Assembly (NCBI GenBank): GCA_021018995.1
Contig: CM037596.1
Coordinates: 9,251,501-9,315,500, forward strand
Reading direction: 5' to 3'
DNA length: 64,000 nt
From: Chloranthus sessilifolius
Lineage: Eukaryota; Streptophyta; Magnoliopsida; Chloranthales; Chloranthaceae
This document shows, in pieces, positions 22,410 to 36,074 of the stretch; within the stretch, counting starts at the first letter, position 1; every line of letters begins with the position of its first letter. A model generated the notes under the pieces. The model was not told the DNA's origin. It saw nothing but the letters and a program-made list of their open reading frames with translations, and did not search any database. A program made the position numbers and the translations under genes.

Positions 22410-25400
22410 CGACCTCTTCATTGATCAAGAATCGGATCACTAAGGTGCATCGCCTCAATCTTAAATCGGGTCATCGGCTCAAACATTGGTTTGAGTCTTT
22501 GCCCATTCACTTTGAAAACTCGATTGTCCTCAAGGCTTTGAATTTCAATTGCACTGCTCTCACTAATGGAAACAACCTCAAACGGGCCTTCCATCTAGAT
22601 TTCAATTTCCGTGATGAAGCTTAAGTCGGGAATTGAATAACCAAACTTTTTGGCCAACATGAAACTCCTTCCGAGAAATTAATTGATCGTGCAACTTTTG
22701 TACCTTTCCTTGTACATCTTTGAATTTTCATACGCATCGAAGCGTAACTCTTCTAATTCACTCAATGTAACCTTGATTCGACCTGCTGCTTGCATATCGA
22801 AATTAAATCGTTTGATCGCCCAGAATGCCTTATGCTCCAATTCGACAGGAAGATGACATGCCTTCCCGTAGACAATTCTGGAGGGAGACATTCCGATCGG
22901 TGTCTTGAATGCAGTACGATAGGCCCACAAAGCATCGGATAGCGGTTTGACCAATCTCTTCTATCCGTCGTCTTGCCTTTTCTAGAATTAAACGATTTCC
23001 GGTTAGACACTTCCACGACCACTAGTCATGGATGGTATGCAGTAGCGACTTTGTGAGTGACGTCGTACTTCTTCATTAAAGTGGCAAAATGGCTATTGCA
23101 AAAATGCGAACCGCCATCACTGATGATTGCTCTTGGGATCCCGAATCGGTTAAACACATGTTCTCTCAGAAATTTGACCACAACCTTGTGATCATTTGAT
23201 CGGGTTGCCACAGCTTCAATCCATTTGGAGACATAGTCAACAGCCACCAGAATATATGAATACCCAAAGGATGGTGGAAAAGGACCCATAAAGTCAATCC
23301 CCAAACATCGAAAATTTCAACAATCGAATTGGATTAAGGCATCATATTTCGTCAGGAAATATTGCCAAGTCAATGACACCGCTGGCATTCCTTGCAAGAT
23401 TGAGCAATCACGAAAGATAGAGCGCCAGTAGAATCCGGTTTGAAGGATTTTCTCTGCGGTCTTCTGTCCTCCGAAATGGCCTCCACAGGCCCCAGCATGG
23501 CAAAAATTTAGGACGCTTAGTTGCTCGTCTTCTGGCACGCATCTCCTAATGATCTGATCCGAGTAGAATTTAAACAAATATGGTTCATCCCAGAAATAGT
23601 ATTTTATTTGGGAGAAAAAGAGGTTCTTATCATTCTTACCCCACTGGGAATTACGCCATGACTGGATAATTCACGATGTTAGCAAACCACGAAACTTTTG
23701 CACCAGCTACATCAATTGCCATCAAATGTTCATCCGGAAATGTGTCACGGATGGTCTCAGGTATAGATGATTCTTCAGGCAGAATTCTAGACAGATGATC
23801 AGCCACAACGTTCTCAACCCCCTTTTTATCTTTAATCTCAAAGTTGAATTCCTGGAGAAGCAGGATCCAACGGATCAGCCTTGGTTTCGCATCCTTCTTT
23901 GCTAAAAGATATTTCAAAGCAGAGTGGTCCAGAAAGACCACTATTTTCGATCCAAGCAAATAGGAACGGAATTTGTCCGAGCATACACCACTAATAATTC
24001 CTTCTCGGTGGTGGTGTAATTCAGTTGGGCATCAATTAATGTCTTGCTAGCATAATAAATTATGTGAGGTAATTTATTCACCCTTTGCCCTAAGACAGCT
24101 CCGATCGCATAATCAGATGCATCACACATGAGTTCGAATGGTAAAGAATAATCCGGTGGTTGGATTATTGGTGCATTTGATAAGAGTTCACGCAATTTTA
24201 GGAATGCCTTTATGCAATCCTCATCAAAATCAAAAGGAACATCTTTGCCAAGCAAAGTGCACAATGGTTTAGCCACCTTGCTAAAATCCTTAATGAATCT
24301 TCTATAAAATCCGATGCCCCCAAAATGATCGAATTTGTCGAACACTTTTAGGAGGTGGTAAATTTGCAATTAAGTCGACCTTCGCCTTATCAACTTCAAT
24401 TCCTTTCGTTGAAACAATATGCCCCAACACAATTCCTTGTTGAACCATAAAATGGCTCTTTTCCCAGCTGAGAACAAGTTTGGAATCTACACAACGTTGC
24501 AACACCTGTGAAAGATGATTCAAACAAGAATTAAATGTTTTTCCAAAAACCGAGAAGTCGTCCATGAAGACTTCGATGAATTTGTCGATCATGTCCGAGA
24601 ATATGGCCAACATACATCGTTGAAACGTGGCCGGAGCATTACACAGCCAGCATGGCATCCTTCGATATGCAAACGTACCATATGGACACGTGAATGTTGC
24701 CTTCTCTTGATCAGCTGGAAAACCGGGCACTTGATTGTATCCCGAATAACCATCAAGAAAGCAATAAAACTCTTGCCCAGCTAACTTCTCAAGAATTTGA
24801 TCAATGAACGGAAGGGGAAAATGATCTTTTCTGGTGGCTGTGTTCAATTTTCGATAATCAATGCACACACGCCATCCAGTAGTTTCACGAGTGGGCACCA
24901 ATTCTCCCTCCGTAGTTTCTTTCACTGTAATTCCAGACTTTTTCTAACGATTTACCGGACTAACCCATTCACTATCGGAGATCGGATAGATGATTCCGAT
25001 CGAGGAGTTTAATGATTTCCTTTAAAACGACTTCTTGCATGTTCGGATTAAGTCGCCTCTGTGGTTCCCTCGATGGTTTACTCTCATCCTCCAGATGTAT
25101 TTTATGCATACATACTGATGGGTCAATCCCCTTGAGATCAGCTAAGGTCCATCCGATGGCCTCCTTGTGCTCTTTCAGCACCTTCAACAAATCATTCTCT
25201 TGTTCTTCCGATAATGTGGATGAAATTATCACTGGAAGTGTTTCTCGAGGTCCCATAAAAGCATATTTGAGGGACTCAGGCAATTGTTTCAATTCCACAG
25301 TTGGTGGCTGCTCAATTGATGGAGTCAGCACATCCTTTACCTCAGTAGGTAGTGGTTCTACCTTAGTCACAACTTCACATAAGTTATCATCTTGACATGA

Positions 25401-26208
25401 TGAATTTGACTTTTTCTCTTCTGTCTGCTTCCTTTCAAGCCCTTTGTCCTCATAGATGGCTAACAAAGCAGTTTCCAATTCCTCTTTGGTGAGCATTGAT
25501 GGTAATGCTTCATCCACCACTTCGCCCATCCCGATCGATGTAAAACATTCGACCTCATCCTCATTAGGAAATGGTTCATCGCATGGAATATGTTAAGCCT
25601 GACTTTCATGTTTCCAAAAGAAACGTCCATGACTCCTGTGCGACAATTAATGCAAGCGTTGGCAGTGGCGAGAAACGGACGTCCAAGAATAATTGGGACT
25701 TGATTGATTGATTTCGCAGGTGGTTCCATGTCTAAGACAACGAAGTCCACTGGAAAGACAAACTTGTCTATTCCAACCAACACATCCTCGATTACACCCT
25801 CGGTCTTCTTTTCCGATCTATCGCGGCCATTGGAGTGTGACCGTCGTGGGTTTCAATTCACCCAATCCGAAGTTTCTTGTACATTGAGTATGGGATCAGA
25901 TTAACACTTGCTCCCAAATCCAATAACGCCTTTCCAATTGGTTGCCCACCAATGACACATGGAACAGTTGGGACTCCAGGGTCTTTCAGTTTCTGTGGGG
26001 TTTCCAATCGCAATATCGAACTGACTTGATTTGTTAGGAACACTTTCTTTGAAACGTGAGTACGTGCCTTTCTCTTCCGAGTGCACAAATCTTTGAAAAA
26101 CTTGGCGTACTCAGGAACTTGTTTGATTGTTTCAAGTAATGGAAGATTTATCTTTACTTGCTTGAATGTTTCGAAAATTTCTTCCATTTTTGTCGGTCCC
26201 TTTCCCAT
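22410..26208 (-). pseudogene. Inner element pol region (PR-RT-RH-INT)
   Basis: Element order on the minus strand: aspartic protease near 25.9-26.2 kb (ALLDLGASVNLIPYSMY); reverse transcriptase about 24.3-25.0 kb (VCIDYRKLNTATRKDHFPLP, FLDGYSGYNQV, and FMDDFSVFG at the YxDD box); RNase H about 23.65-24.26 kb ([33 protein letters not shown]). Integrase follows at about 22.4-23.6 kb, with a zinc-binding region (CHAGACGGHFGGQKT), a core with [11 protein letters not shown] and [11 protein letters not shown], and a C-terminal GKLKSRWKGPF-type module. The FLDGYSGYNQ form and the primer site place it in the Athila/Tat branch. Broken, with several breaks. Confidence 0.9.
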
Positions 26209-26222
26209 TCTAGATGGAGGAG

Positions 26223-28055
26223 TTAGGCATTGAGGAATGGTGCCTTTGGGACATAAGGTGCAGATTCCATTTCCGATTCTTTTTCACGTCCTTGTTGGAC
26301 GGTTGAAGGAAACTCTTCCTCTAATACTTTTTCTTTTCCTTTCTCTCTTCCTTGCTCTTGCACTTTTCTTATCTCTGGCTCTTTGTCTCTTTCTTTCTCT
26401 TTTCCTTTTCCTTTCTCTTTTCCTTTTCCTTTCTCCTTTCTTTTCTCTGATTCTTTTTCCTCTACTGCTTCTCTTTCTTCATCAGCTTCTACAGGCATTT
26501 CCACTTGATTATCAACCTCTCGTCCACTTCTCAGCACCGTAACAGCTTTCAACTGTTGACTATTCGATGGTCCTGCTTCAGATGGTGCTTGGCCTCGAGG
26601 ATTATTGATGGGTTGGCTGGGGAGCCTACCTTCCTCTCGACTCGCTTGATTGGCCAATTGATCGACTTGGTCCATTATCATCTCTTTAAAGATTGCATGC
26701 TTCGCGATAAGCTTTTCTTCCGCATCGTAATCTTTCAAGCAATCGCATGAGATTGATTAAGATTAGATTGAAATTCGATTTTTTCGGTAGTCGAATTTGG
26801 ATGATAATCTGAACGATACATTGAAAATTGGAATTCTGTTGGAAATTAGAATTCTGCTGGAAATTCTGTTGTGGACGAAAATTTTGTTGAAAATTTGGTT
26901 GAAAAGGTTGTTGTCCACCCATTGTGTTGGCTCTATGTTGCTGGTTTACCTGGCCAGTTTGGTTCGATTCACCCCATCCTAAGTTGGGGTGATTTTTCCA
27001 TTCCGGATTGTAGGTATTGGAGTACATGTTTCTACCCTGCCGCTGATAAGATTGAGTCACATTTACCTGCTCTTGAGGATTAGGTTCATCAGGGAAGAAT
27101 GACAAGGTAGTAGGGCACTCATTAGCCATATGACCTGGGTGGTCACAAATTGAACACACTGTGGGGGTGACAGGAGCTTTAGCTTGCTTGGTAGCAGCTA
27201 ACAACATGTTCATCTGCTTGGACAACATGTCAACCTTTGTTGAGAGATCTGAGGCATTATTGTTGACATCGTACAATCCATCTTTTGTCAACACATGAGA
27301 TTTAGGTGCCAGGTTCAAGTTGGTTCGCCCCAGTGTCTCACTTTGTATCGAAGTTTGATATAACTTTTCAAACAATGCCCACAATTCGTCAGCTTCTTTC
27401 GTGGCACAAGATCCACCACAAGATGCATCAACCATGCGTCTCTCTTCAGGAATCAGTCCATTGTAAAAACTTTGGACTTGTTGCCACCTTGGAACTTGAT
27501 GATTTGGGCAACTTCTGATCAATTCCTTAAAACGTTCCCAACATTCATGGAATGTTTCTGTAGGTTGTTGGGAAAAGAACTGGATCTTCTGACGCAATTC
27601 AATGGCCTTAGTCATGGGAAAATATTTTTAAGGCGGCGATGCTACCGCCTACCTCTGAATAGATTGTGGTTCTAAGGAATAGAACCATGTTTTTGCCTTA
27701 TCTCTTAAAGAGAACGGAAAGAGCCGGAGCTTCGCTATCTCATCAGTGACATTGTGGACTCTGAACATTTTGCATACCCCAGTGAATTCATTTAAGTGAA
27801 CGTGCGGATTTTCATTTGCTAACCCATGGAAAATTGGTAGCATTTGAATCATTGCTGATTTGTATACATAATGGTTCCCTGGAATGGGAGCATGCATATA
27901 CATTCTCGATCCTCGTAAAAACCGTGATCGTTATAATACTCCGTTGTTCTAGGGCCCTCATCAAAATTATTGTTCCTATTATTTCCATTATTGACATTCC
28001 CATTGTTGTTATTCTCATCTCTCTTGCCTTTGGTCCGCCATGGTCTCATTGTTGA
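26223..28055 (-). pseudogene. Inner element gag
   Basis: The likely start MADQRQERGDENNNNGN leads into an asparagine-rich N-terminus. A retrotransposon gag domain follows (LPIFHGLANENPHVHLNEF, KLRLFPFSLRDKAKTWFYSL, FHECWERFKELIRSCPNHQV), then a zinc knuckle CSICDHPGHMANEC, and a glutamine/asparagine- and then KEKGKEK-rich linker toward the protease. Gag packages element RNA. Broken, with few breaks. Confidence 0.88.
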
Positions 28056-28440
28056 TATTGATTCCTCCCGACTCTTCGATTCTCTCTACAAGCTCTTTCG
28101 ATTTCAAGATTAAATTAAGCAGATGTGGGTGATGAGAACGAGTAAAGCTCATACACCAACACTCACAAACAGGGTTGAAGAATCCACAACAAACCCACAA
28201 AATTCTGCTTCAAACGATTTAAACAAAGATGATAAACAGTAGCCAATATCAGCAGGAAAGATTTCTTCTTTTTTTCTTTTTTTTAATTAAAATTCGAATT
28301 TAAATTAAATTTTTTTTTTTTTTTTTTTAATATTCAAATTAAAATTAAAATTAAAATTTAAATTAATTAATTAATTAATTAAATTTTTTTTTTTTTTTTT
28401 TAAATTCAAATTAAAATTAAAATTCGAATTTAAATTAATT

Positions 28441-28481
<41 letters not shown>

Positions 28482-28964
28482 TCGAATTAAAATTTTTTTT
28501 TAATTTTAATTTTAATTTTTTTTTTTTAAATTAAATTCGAAAATTAAAAATTAAAATTGAAAATCCTATAAAATCTTTCCTAAAAGAGAAAAATAAGGAG
28601 AAGAATGAAAGATTCCTAAAAATCCTAAAACAAAAGTCCCACAAAAGTTAATGACTAAATTTAGAAAATCCTAAAAATATCTAAAAGAGGAAAATAAGGA
28701 AAAAGAGTCCTACCAAATCTAAAATAAAAAGTCCTAAAAATCTCTACTTCCTAAATTTCCTAAGGAAGGTATCCTAAAAATCTAAACTTCCTAAAAAGAC
28801 TCCACAAAATCTTATCAAAGAGAGAAAAATAAAGGAAATAATAATAATAATAATAATTATTATTTATTTATTTATTTTTATTTTTTTAAACACTCAAAAC
28901 AGAAAAATCCCTATCCGAATTAATCAAAATTTCACCGATTTCCCCGGCAGCGGCGCCAAAAACT
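28056..28964 (-). other. Inner element leader and tRNA-Asp primer binding site
   Basis: On the element strand the LTR is followed by AGTTTTTGGCGCCGCTGCCG. The TGGCGCC core complements the 3' end of plant tRNA-Asp, the primer typical of Athila/Tat elements (plus strand about 28942-28960). The leader from about 28250 to 28570 is low complexity, with TTAATTAA and AAATTCGAATT steps and long T runs. CCTAAAAATC-type repeats lie at 28.56-28.8 kb. Confidence 0.85.
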
Positions 28965-30359
28965 TGATCGATTTAGAATGTAACCCTTGCAAGTGCACAA
29001 GATCTATTGCAGTATGGCAAGAACAGGGGTGTCGAACCCACAGGGAAACGTGAATTTTTAATTAATTCTTTTAGAGATTTTAAAAACGTCCCTAAGGAAG
29101 TACCAAAGGGCAGATTCAATTTTACCAAAAACTTAACGCACTTTTCCTAAATGCAGAAAAATAAATTAATCTAAACAATTAATTACTGATAAATCTACGA
29201 ACAATATTAAAATGAGATCAAGGAATATACCCTGCATTCTCTTTTCTATCATTAAAACCCAGCTTCATTAAATCATCATTCACACCATCATTCATCTAGA
29301 AAATGACTTGAAATAAAATATGATCATCAATCCCAAGATACCCTATCTAAAAACAATGACTCAAATTTAACATTGCGGTATGAGTCATGTAAAAGCATAG
29401 CGTATCTCATGATATTTAGATCACAATCAAGACATAATCGCTTCTACGCTAGATCACCTCAGTCCAGATCTAGCGATTACGCCGCTGATACGCCGCAATC
29501 AACATAACAAAGCATTTAAAATATTTTCAATCACACAAACTTTGAGCAAAACGATTCCATGATAACAATAATAGATGGTATTAATCATAAACATAGGTAC
29601 TTATCCTGGGATCGCATCTTCCCGATCTCATCGATTTAGCATACCATCTTTGGTGTTTGATCTCCTTTTTCTTTCAAAGTCATTCCTCTTTATTTCTTCC
29701 AAAAGATATTTGCAATTGTTTTTCCTAAATACAATCTATGAATTTCTCGAGAAAAATAATGCAAATCCTAGGTACAATCTACTGAATAAACCCTGAAGAA
29801 GGAGAGAAGAAGACTTGAAAAGATGAAGAAAATATTCCCCAAAGTGAAGAGCCCTAAAACTAAAAAGAAAGAATGAATAATATTCTAATTGCAAAAATAA
29901 TAATCCTCCTAAGAAACTCGTGGCTTCCCTTTTTATAATAGCCTAACCCTAATACCTCTCTCGATTGACATCTAAGAGTAATTTTCGTGAATTCCCGCCT
30001 AGCTTTGCATCAGATACTGCCTCGGTATTTTGCTCATAACTTTCTGTACCGAACTCGGATTGAGGTGATTCTTGAGGCGTTGGAAAGCTGACGACGAGCT
30101 CTACAACTTTTATGTTTTAGCAATTTCCTGAATCTGACGTCTTGAAGGTCCAAATTGAGCTGCAAGTCGCACTAAGTTCTCAATGACCCAAAATAGCAGT
30201 GTTTTGACATTATTTTCGGGATTCTTGGGCTGTTTTAGAAACTTGGACTGTATTTACCTGAAACACTTCAAATCTAGCAAATCTCATCAGATAGCCTTCA
30301 TCGGACGGCTAAATATAGGTATTTAGGGGTGAAATATCATCATATTTCACTACTCATCA
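28965..30359 (-). repeat. Inner element, right (5') LTR
   Basis: A 1,395-bp LTR begins immediately beside the primer binding site and ends TACTCATCA directly before the GTTGC duplication. It is the partner of 18865-20268. Confidence 0.92.
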
Positions 30360-30364
30360 GTTGC

Positions 30365-33350
30365 CACAGCTTCAATCCATTTGGAGACATAGTCAACAGC
30401 CACCAGAATATATGAATACCCAAAGGATGGTGGAAAAGGACCCATAAAGTCAATCCCCCAAACATCGAAAATTTCAACAATCAGAATTGGATTAAGGGGC
30501 ATCATATTTCGTCGTGAAATATTGCCTTGCCAATTGACACACTGCTGGCATTCCTTGCGATGATTGAGCAAACACGAAGATTGAGGGCCGAGAATCCGCT
30601 TTGAAGGATTTTCCGTGCGGTCTTCGTCCTCAAAATGGCCTCCACAGGCCCCAAAGATGGCAAAAATTTAGGACGCTTTAGTTGCTCGTCTTCCGCACGA
30701 TCTCCTAATGATCCGATCCGAGCGAATTTAAACAAATATGGTTCATCCGAAATAGTATTTTATTTGGGAAAAGAGATTCTTATCATTCTTACCCCACTCG
30801 GGGAATTCGCGATGACGGATAATTCACGATGTTAGCAAACCACGGAACTTTTGCACCAGCTACATCAATTGCCATCAAATGTTCATCCGAGAATGTGTCA
30901 CGGATGGTCTCAGGTATAGATGATGCTTCAAAGTGCAATTCTACAGATGATCAGCCACAACGTTCTCAACCCCCTTTTTATCTTTAATCTCAAAGTTGAA
31001 TTCCTGGAGAAGCAGGATCCAACGGATCAGCCTTGGTTTCGCATCCTTCTTTGCTAAAAGATATTTCAAAGCAGAGTGGTCTGAAAAGACCACTATTTTC
31101 GATCCAAGCAAATAGGAACGGAATTTGTCCAGAGCATACACCACAGCTAATAATTCCTTCTCGGTGGTGTAATTGATTGGGCATCAATTAATGTCTTGCT
31201 AGCATAATAAATTACGTGAGGTAATTTATTCACCCTTTGCCCTAAGACAGCTTCGATCGCATAATCAGATGCATCACACATGAGTTCGAATGGTAAAGAA
31301 TAATCCGGTGGTTGGATTATTGGTGCATTTGATAAGAGTTCACGCAATTTTAGGAATGCCTTTATGCAATCCTCATCAAAATCAAAAGGAACATCTTTGC
31401 CAAGCAAAGTGCACAATGGTTTAGCCACCTTGCTAAAATCCTTAATGAATCTTCTATAAAATCCAAAGATGCCCCAAAATGATCGAATTTGTCGAACACT
31501 TTTAGGAGGTGGTAAATTTGCAATTAAGTCGACCTTCGCCTTATCAACTTCAATTCCTTTCGTTGAAACAATATGCCCCAACACAATTCCTTGTTGAACC
31601 ATAAAATGGCTCTTTTCCCAGCTGAGAACAAGTTTGGAATCTACACAACGCTGCAACACCTGTAAAAGATGATTCAAACAAGAATCAAATGTTTTTCCAA
31701 AAACCGAGAAGTCGTCCATGAAGACTTCGATGAATTTGTCGATCATGTCCGAGAATATGGCCAACATACATCGTTGAAACGTGGCCGGAGCATTACATAA
31801 GCCGAATGGCATCCTTCGATATGCAAACGTACCATATGGACACGTGAATGTTGTCTTCTCTTGATCAGCTGGAAAAACGGGCACTTGATTGTATCCCGAA
31901 TAACCATCAAGAAAGCAATAAAACTCTTGCCCAGCTAACTTCTCAAGAATTTGATCAATGAACGGAAGGGGAAAATGATCTTTTCTGGTGGCTGTGTTCA
32001 ATTTTCGATAATCAATGCACACACGCCATCCAAGTAGTTTCACGAGTGGGCACCAATTCTCCCTCCGTAGTTTCTTTCACTGTAATTCCAGACTTTTTCG
32101 GAACGATTTGTACTGGACTAACCCATTCACTATCAGAGATCGGATAGATGATTCCAGCATCGAGGAGTTTAATGATTTCCTTTAAAATGACTTCTTGCAT
32201 GTTCGGATTAAGTCGCTGCTGTGGTTCCCTCGATGGTTTACTCACATCCTCCAGATGTATTTTATGCATACATACTGATGGGTCAATCCCCTTGAGATCA
32301 GCTAAGGTCCATCCGATGGCCTCCTTGTGCTCTTCGGACCTTCAACAAATCATTCTCTTGTTCTTCCGATAATGTGGATGAAATTATCACGAAGTGTTTC
32401 TCGAGGTCCCAGAAAAGCATATTTGAGGGACTCAGGCAATTGTTTCAATTCCATAGTTGGTGGCTGCTCAATTGATGGAGTCAGCACATCCTTTACCTCA
32501 GTAGGTAGTGGTTCTACCTTAGTCACAACTTCACATAAGTTATCATCTTGACATGATGAATTTGACTTTTTCTCTTCTGACTGCTTCCTTTCAAGCCCTT
32601 TGTCCTCATAGACGGCTAACAAAGCGCTTCAAATTCCTCTTTGGTGAGCATTGATGGTAATGCTTCATCCACCACTTCGCCCATCCGATCGATGTAAAAC
32701 ATTCGACCTCATCCTCATTAGGGAAATGGTTCATCGCATGGAATATGTTAAGCTGACTTTCATGTTTCCAAAAGAAAGCGTCCATGACTCCGTCGACAAT
32801 TAATGCGTTAGCGGTGGCGAGAAAGCAGACGTCCAAGAATAATTGGGACTTGATTGATTGATTTGTGGTTCCATGTCTAAGACAACGAAGTCCACCGGAA
32901 AGACAAACTTGTCTATTCCAACCAAAACATCCTCGATAACACCCTCGGTCTTCTTTTCCGATCTATCGCCAGCTTGGAGTGTGACCGTCGTGGGTTTCAA
33001 TTCACCCAATCCGAAGTTTCTACATTGAGTATGGGATCGATTAACACTTGCTCCCAAATCCAATAACGCCTTTCCAATTGATTGCCCACCAATGACACAT
33101 GGAAGCAGTTGGGACTCGTGGTCTTTCGGTTTCTGGGGTTTCCAATCGCAATATCGAATCGACTTGATTTGTTAGAACACTTTCTTTGAAAGCGTGAGTA
33201 CGTGCCTTTCTCTTAGAGTGCACAAATCTTTGAAAACTTAGCGTACTCGGGAACTTGTTTGATTGTTTCAAGTAATGGAAGATTTATCTTTACTTGCTTG
33301 AATGTTTCAAAATTTCTTCCATTTTGTCGGTCCCTTTCCCATTCTAGGTG
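30365..33350 (-). pseudogene. Outer element pol region, remainder
   Basis: The minus strand carries the start of integrase (30.36-30.74 kb, [14 protein letters not shown]), RNase H (30.9-31.35 kb), a long RT block (31.15-32.27 kb, with FMDDFSVFG and FLDGYSGYNQVPVF) and a protease piece near 32.8-33.06 kb. It is the continuation of the integrase at 18040-18864. Broken, with many breaks, more than in the inner copy. Confidence 0.88.
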
Positions 33351-35330
33351 GAGGAGTTAGGCATTGAGGAATGGTGCCTTTGGGACATAAGGTGTAGATT
33401 CCATTTCGATTCTTTTCACGCCCTTGTTGGACGGTTGAAGGAAACTCTTCCTCTATTACTTTTTCTTTTCCTTTCTCTTCCTTGCTCTTGCACTTTTCTT
33501 ATCTCGCTCTTTGTCTCTTTCTTTCTTTTCCTTTTCCTTTCTCTTTTCTTTTCTCCATTCTTTTTCCTCTATTGCTTCTCTTTCTTCATCGCCTTCTATG
33601 TGCATTTCCACTTGATTATGAACCTCTCGTCCACTTCTCAAAGACCGTAATGCCTTTCAATTGTTGACTATTCGATGGTCCCGCTTGATGGTGCTTGGCC
33701 TCGAGGATTATTGATGGGTTGGTCGGGAGCCTACCTTCCTCTCGACTCGTTGATTGGCCAATTGATCGACTTGGTCCATTATCATCTGAAAAGATTGCAT
33801 GCTTCAGATAAGCTTTTCTTCCGCATCGAATCTTTCAAGCATCGCATGAGATTGATTAAGATTGATTGAAATTCGATTTTTTCGAGTCGAATTTGGATGA
33901 TAATACTGAGCATTCTGGAAATTGGAATTTCATGTTGGAAATTAGAATTCTCGGAAATTCTGTTGTGGACAAATTGTGTTGAAAATTTGGTTGAAAAGGT
34001 TGTTGTCCACCCATTGTGTTGGCTCTATGTTCTTTGGTTTACTGGCCGGTTTGGTTCGATTCACCCCATCCTAAGTTGGGGTGATTTTTCCATTCGGATT
34101 GTAGGTATTGGAGTACATGTTTCTACCTCACCGATAAGATTGAGTCACATTTACACGCTCTTGAGGATTAGGTTCATCGTGGGAAGAATGACAAGGTAGT
34201 AGGGCACTCATTAGCCATATGACACTGGGTGGTCACAAATTGAACACCGTGTGATAGAGCTTTAGCTTGCTTGGTAGCAGCCTAACAACATGTTCATCTG
34301 TTTGGACAAAGATGTCAAACTTTGTTGAGAGATCGAGGCATTATTGTTGACATCGTATAATCCGCCTTTTGTCAACACATGAGATTTAGGGTGCCAGGTT
34401 CAAGTTGGTTCGCCTTGTATCAAGTTTGATATAACTTTTCAAACAATGCCCTGATTCGTCGACTTCTTTCGTGGCACAAGATCCACCACAAGATGCATCA
34501 ACCATGCGTCTCTTCTTGAGAATCACCCATTGTAAAACTTTGGACTTGTTGCCACCTTGGAACTTGATGATTTGGGCAACTTCCGATCAATTCCTTAAAC
34601 GTTCCCAACATTCATGGAATGTTTACAGAGGTTGTTGGGAAAAGAAGCTGGATCTTCTCGACGCAATTCAATGGCCTTAGTCATGGGAAAATATTTTTTA
34701 AGGCGGCGATGCGGCTACGCCCAACTCGAATAGATTGTGGTTCTAAGGAATAGAACCATGTTGCCTTATCTCTAAAGAGAACGGAAAGAGCCTGAGCTTC
34801 GCTTATCTCATCAAAGGACATTGTGGACTCAACATTTTGCATACCCCAAATGAATTCATTTAAGTGAACGTATGGATTTTCATTTGCTAACCCATGGAAA
34901 ATTGGTAGCATTTGAATCATTCCGATTTGAATTCAGTGGTTCCTCGGAATGGGAGCATGCATAATACATTCCCCGATCCTCGTAAAACCGTGATCGTTAT
35001 AATACTCCAAAGGTTCTAGGCCCTCATCAAAATTATTGTTCCTATTATTTCCATTATTGACATTCCCATTGTTGTTATTCTCATCTCTCTTGCCTTTGGT
35101 CCGCCATGGTCTCGGTTTGTTGATATTGATTCCTCCTGGACTCTTCGATTCTCTCTACAAGCTCTTCGATCTCAAGATTAAACCAGAGCGTATGTGGGTG
35201 ATGAGAACGAGTAAAGCTCATACACCAACACTCACAAATGTGGTTGAAGAATCCACAACAAACCCACAAAATTCGCTTCAAACGATTTAAACAAAGATGA
35301 TAAAATGAGCCAATATCGAGAAAGATTTCT
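33351..35330 (-). pseudogene. Outer element gag
   Basis: The same gag as in the inner copy: the MADQRQER start near 35.1 kb, LPIFHGLANENPYVHLNEF, and a KEKEKKERDKERDK-type linker at 33.46-33.64 kb. Broken, with many breaks. Confidence 0.82.
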
Positions 35331-35494
35331 TCTTTTTTTTTTTATTTTTTTAATTAAAATTCAAATTTAAATTAATTTTTTTTTATTCAAATTAAAATTA
35401 AAATTAAAATTAAAATTAATTAATTAATTAATTAAATTTTTTTTTTTTTTTTTTTTTTTTAAAATTCAAATTAAAATTAAAATTCGAATTTAAA

Positions 35495-35534
<40 letters not shown>

Positions 35535-35568
35535 CAAATTAAAATTAAAATTCGAATTTAAATTAATT

Positions 35569-35604
<36 letters not shown>

Positions 35605-36074
35605 CGAATTAAAATTTTTTTTTAAATTTTTTTTTTAATTTTTTTTTTTTTTTAAAATTAAATTCGAAAATTAAAAATTAAAATTGAAAATCCTATAAAA
35701 TCTTTCCTAAAAGAGAAAAATAAGGAGAAGAATGAAAGATTCCTAAAAATCCTAAAACAAAAGTCCCACAAAAGTTAATGACTAAATTTAGAAAATCCTA
35801 AAAATATCTAAAAGAGGAAAATAAGGAAAAAGAGTCCTACCAAATCTAAAATAAGAAGTCCTAAAAATCTCTACTTCCTAAATTTCCTAAGGAAGGTATC
35901 CTAAAAATCTAAACTTCCTAAAAAGACTCCACAAAATCTTATCAAAGAGAGAAAAATAAGGGAAATAAATTTTAATAATTATTATTTTTTTATTTTTATT
36001 TTTTTAAACACTCAAAATGTAAAATCCCTATCCAATTAATCAAAATTTCACCGATTTCAAGTGCGCCAAAAACT
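35331..36074 (-). other. Outer element leader and degraded primer site
   Basis: The same low-complexity leader as at 28.25-28.97 kb, with long T runs and AAATTCGAATT steps, then CCTAAAAATC repeats. It ends with the GCGCCAAAAACT remnant of the tRNA-Asp site next to the LTR. Confidence 0.8.

Larger units (their letters stand above)
18865..30359 (-). mobile_element. Inner Athila-lineage Ty3/gypsy element, nested in its own family
   Basis: An 11.5-kb element with two LTRs (18865-20268 and 28965-30359) in minus orientation. It is flanked by a perfect GTTGC duplication at 18860-18864 and 30360-30364. The target lies in the integrase gene of the outer element. Parts in element order: LTR, tRNA-Asp primer site, T/A-rich leader, gag, protease, RT, RNase H, integrase, spacer, LTR. 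No envelope-like ORF was seen. It is structurally complete in order but broken, with several breaks. It must be younger than the outer element. Confidence 0.92.
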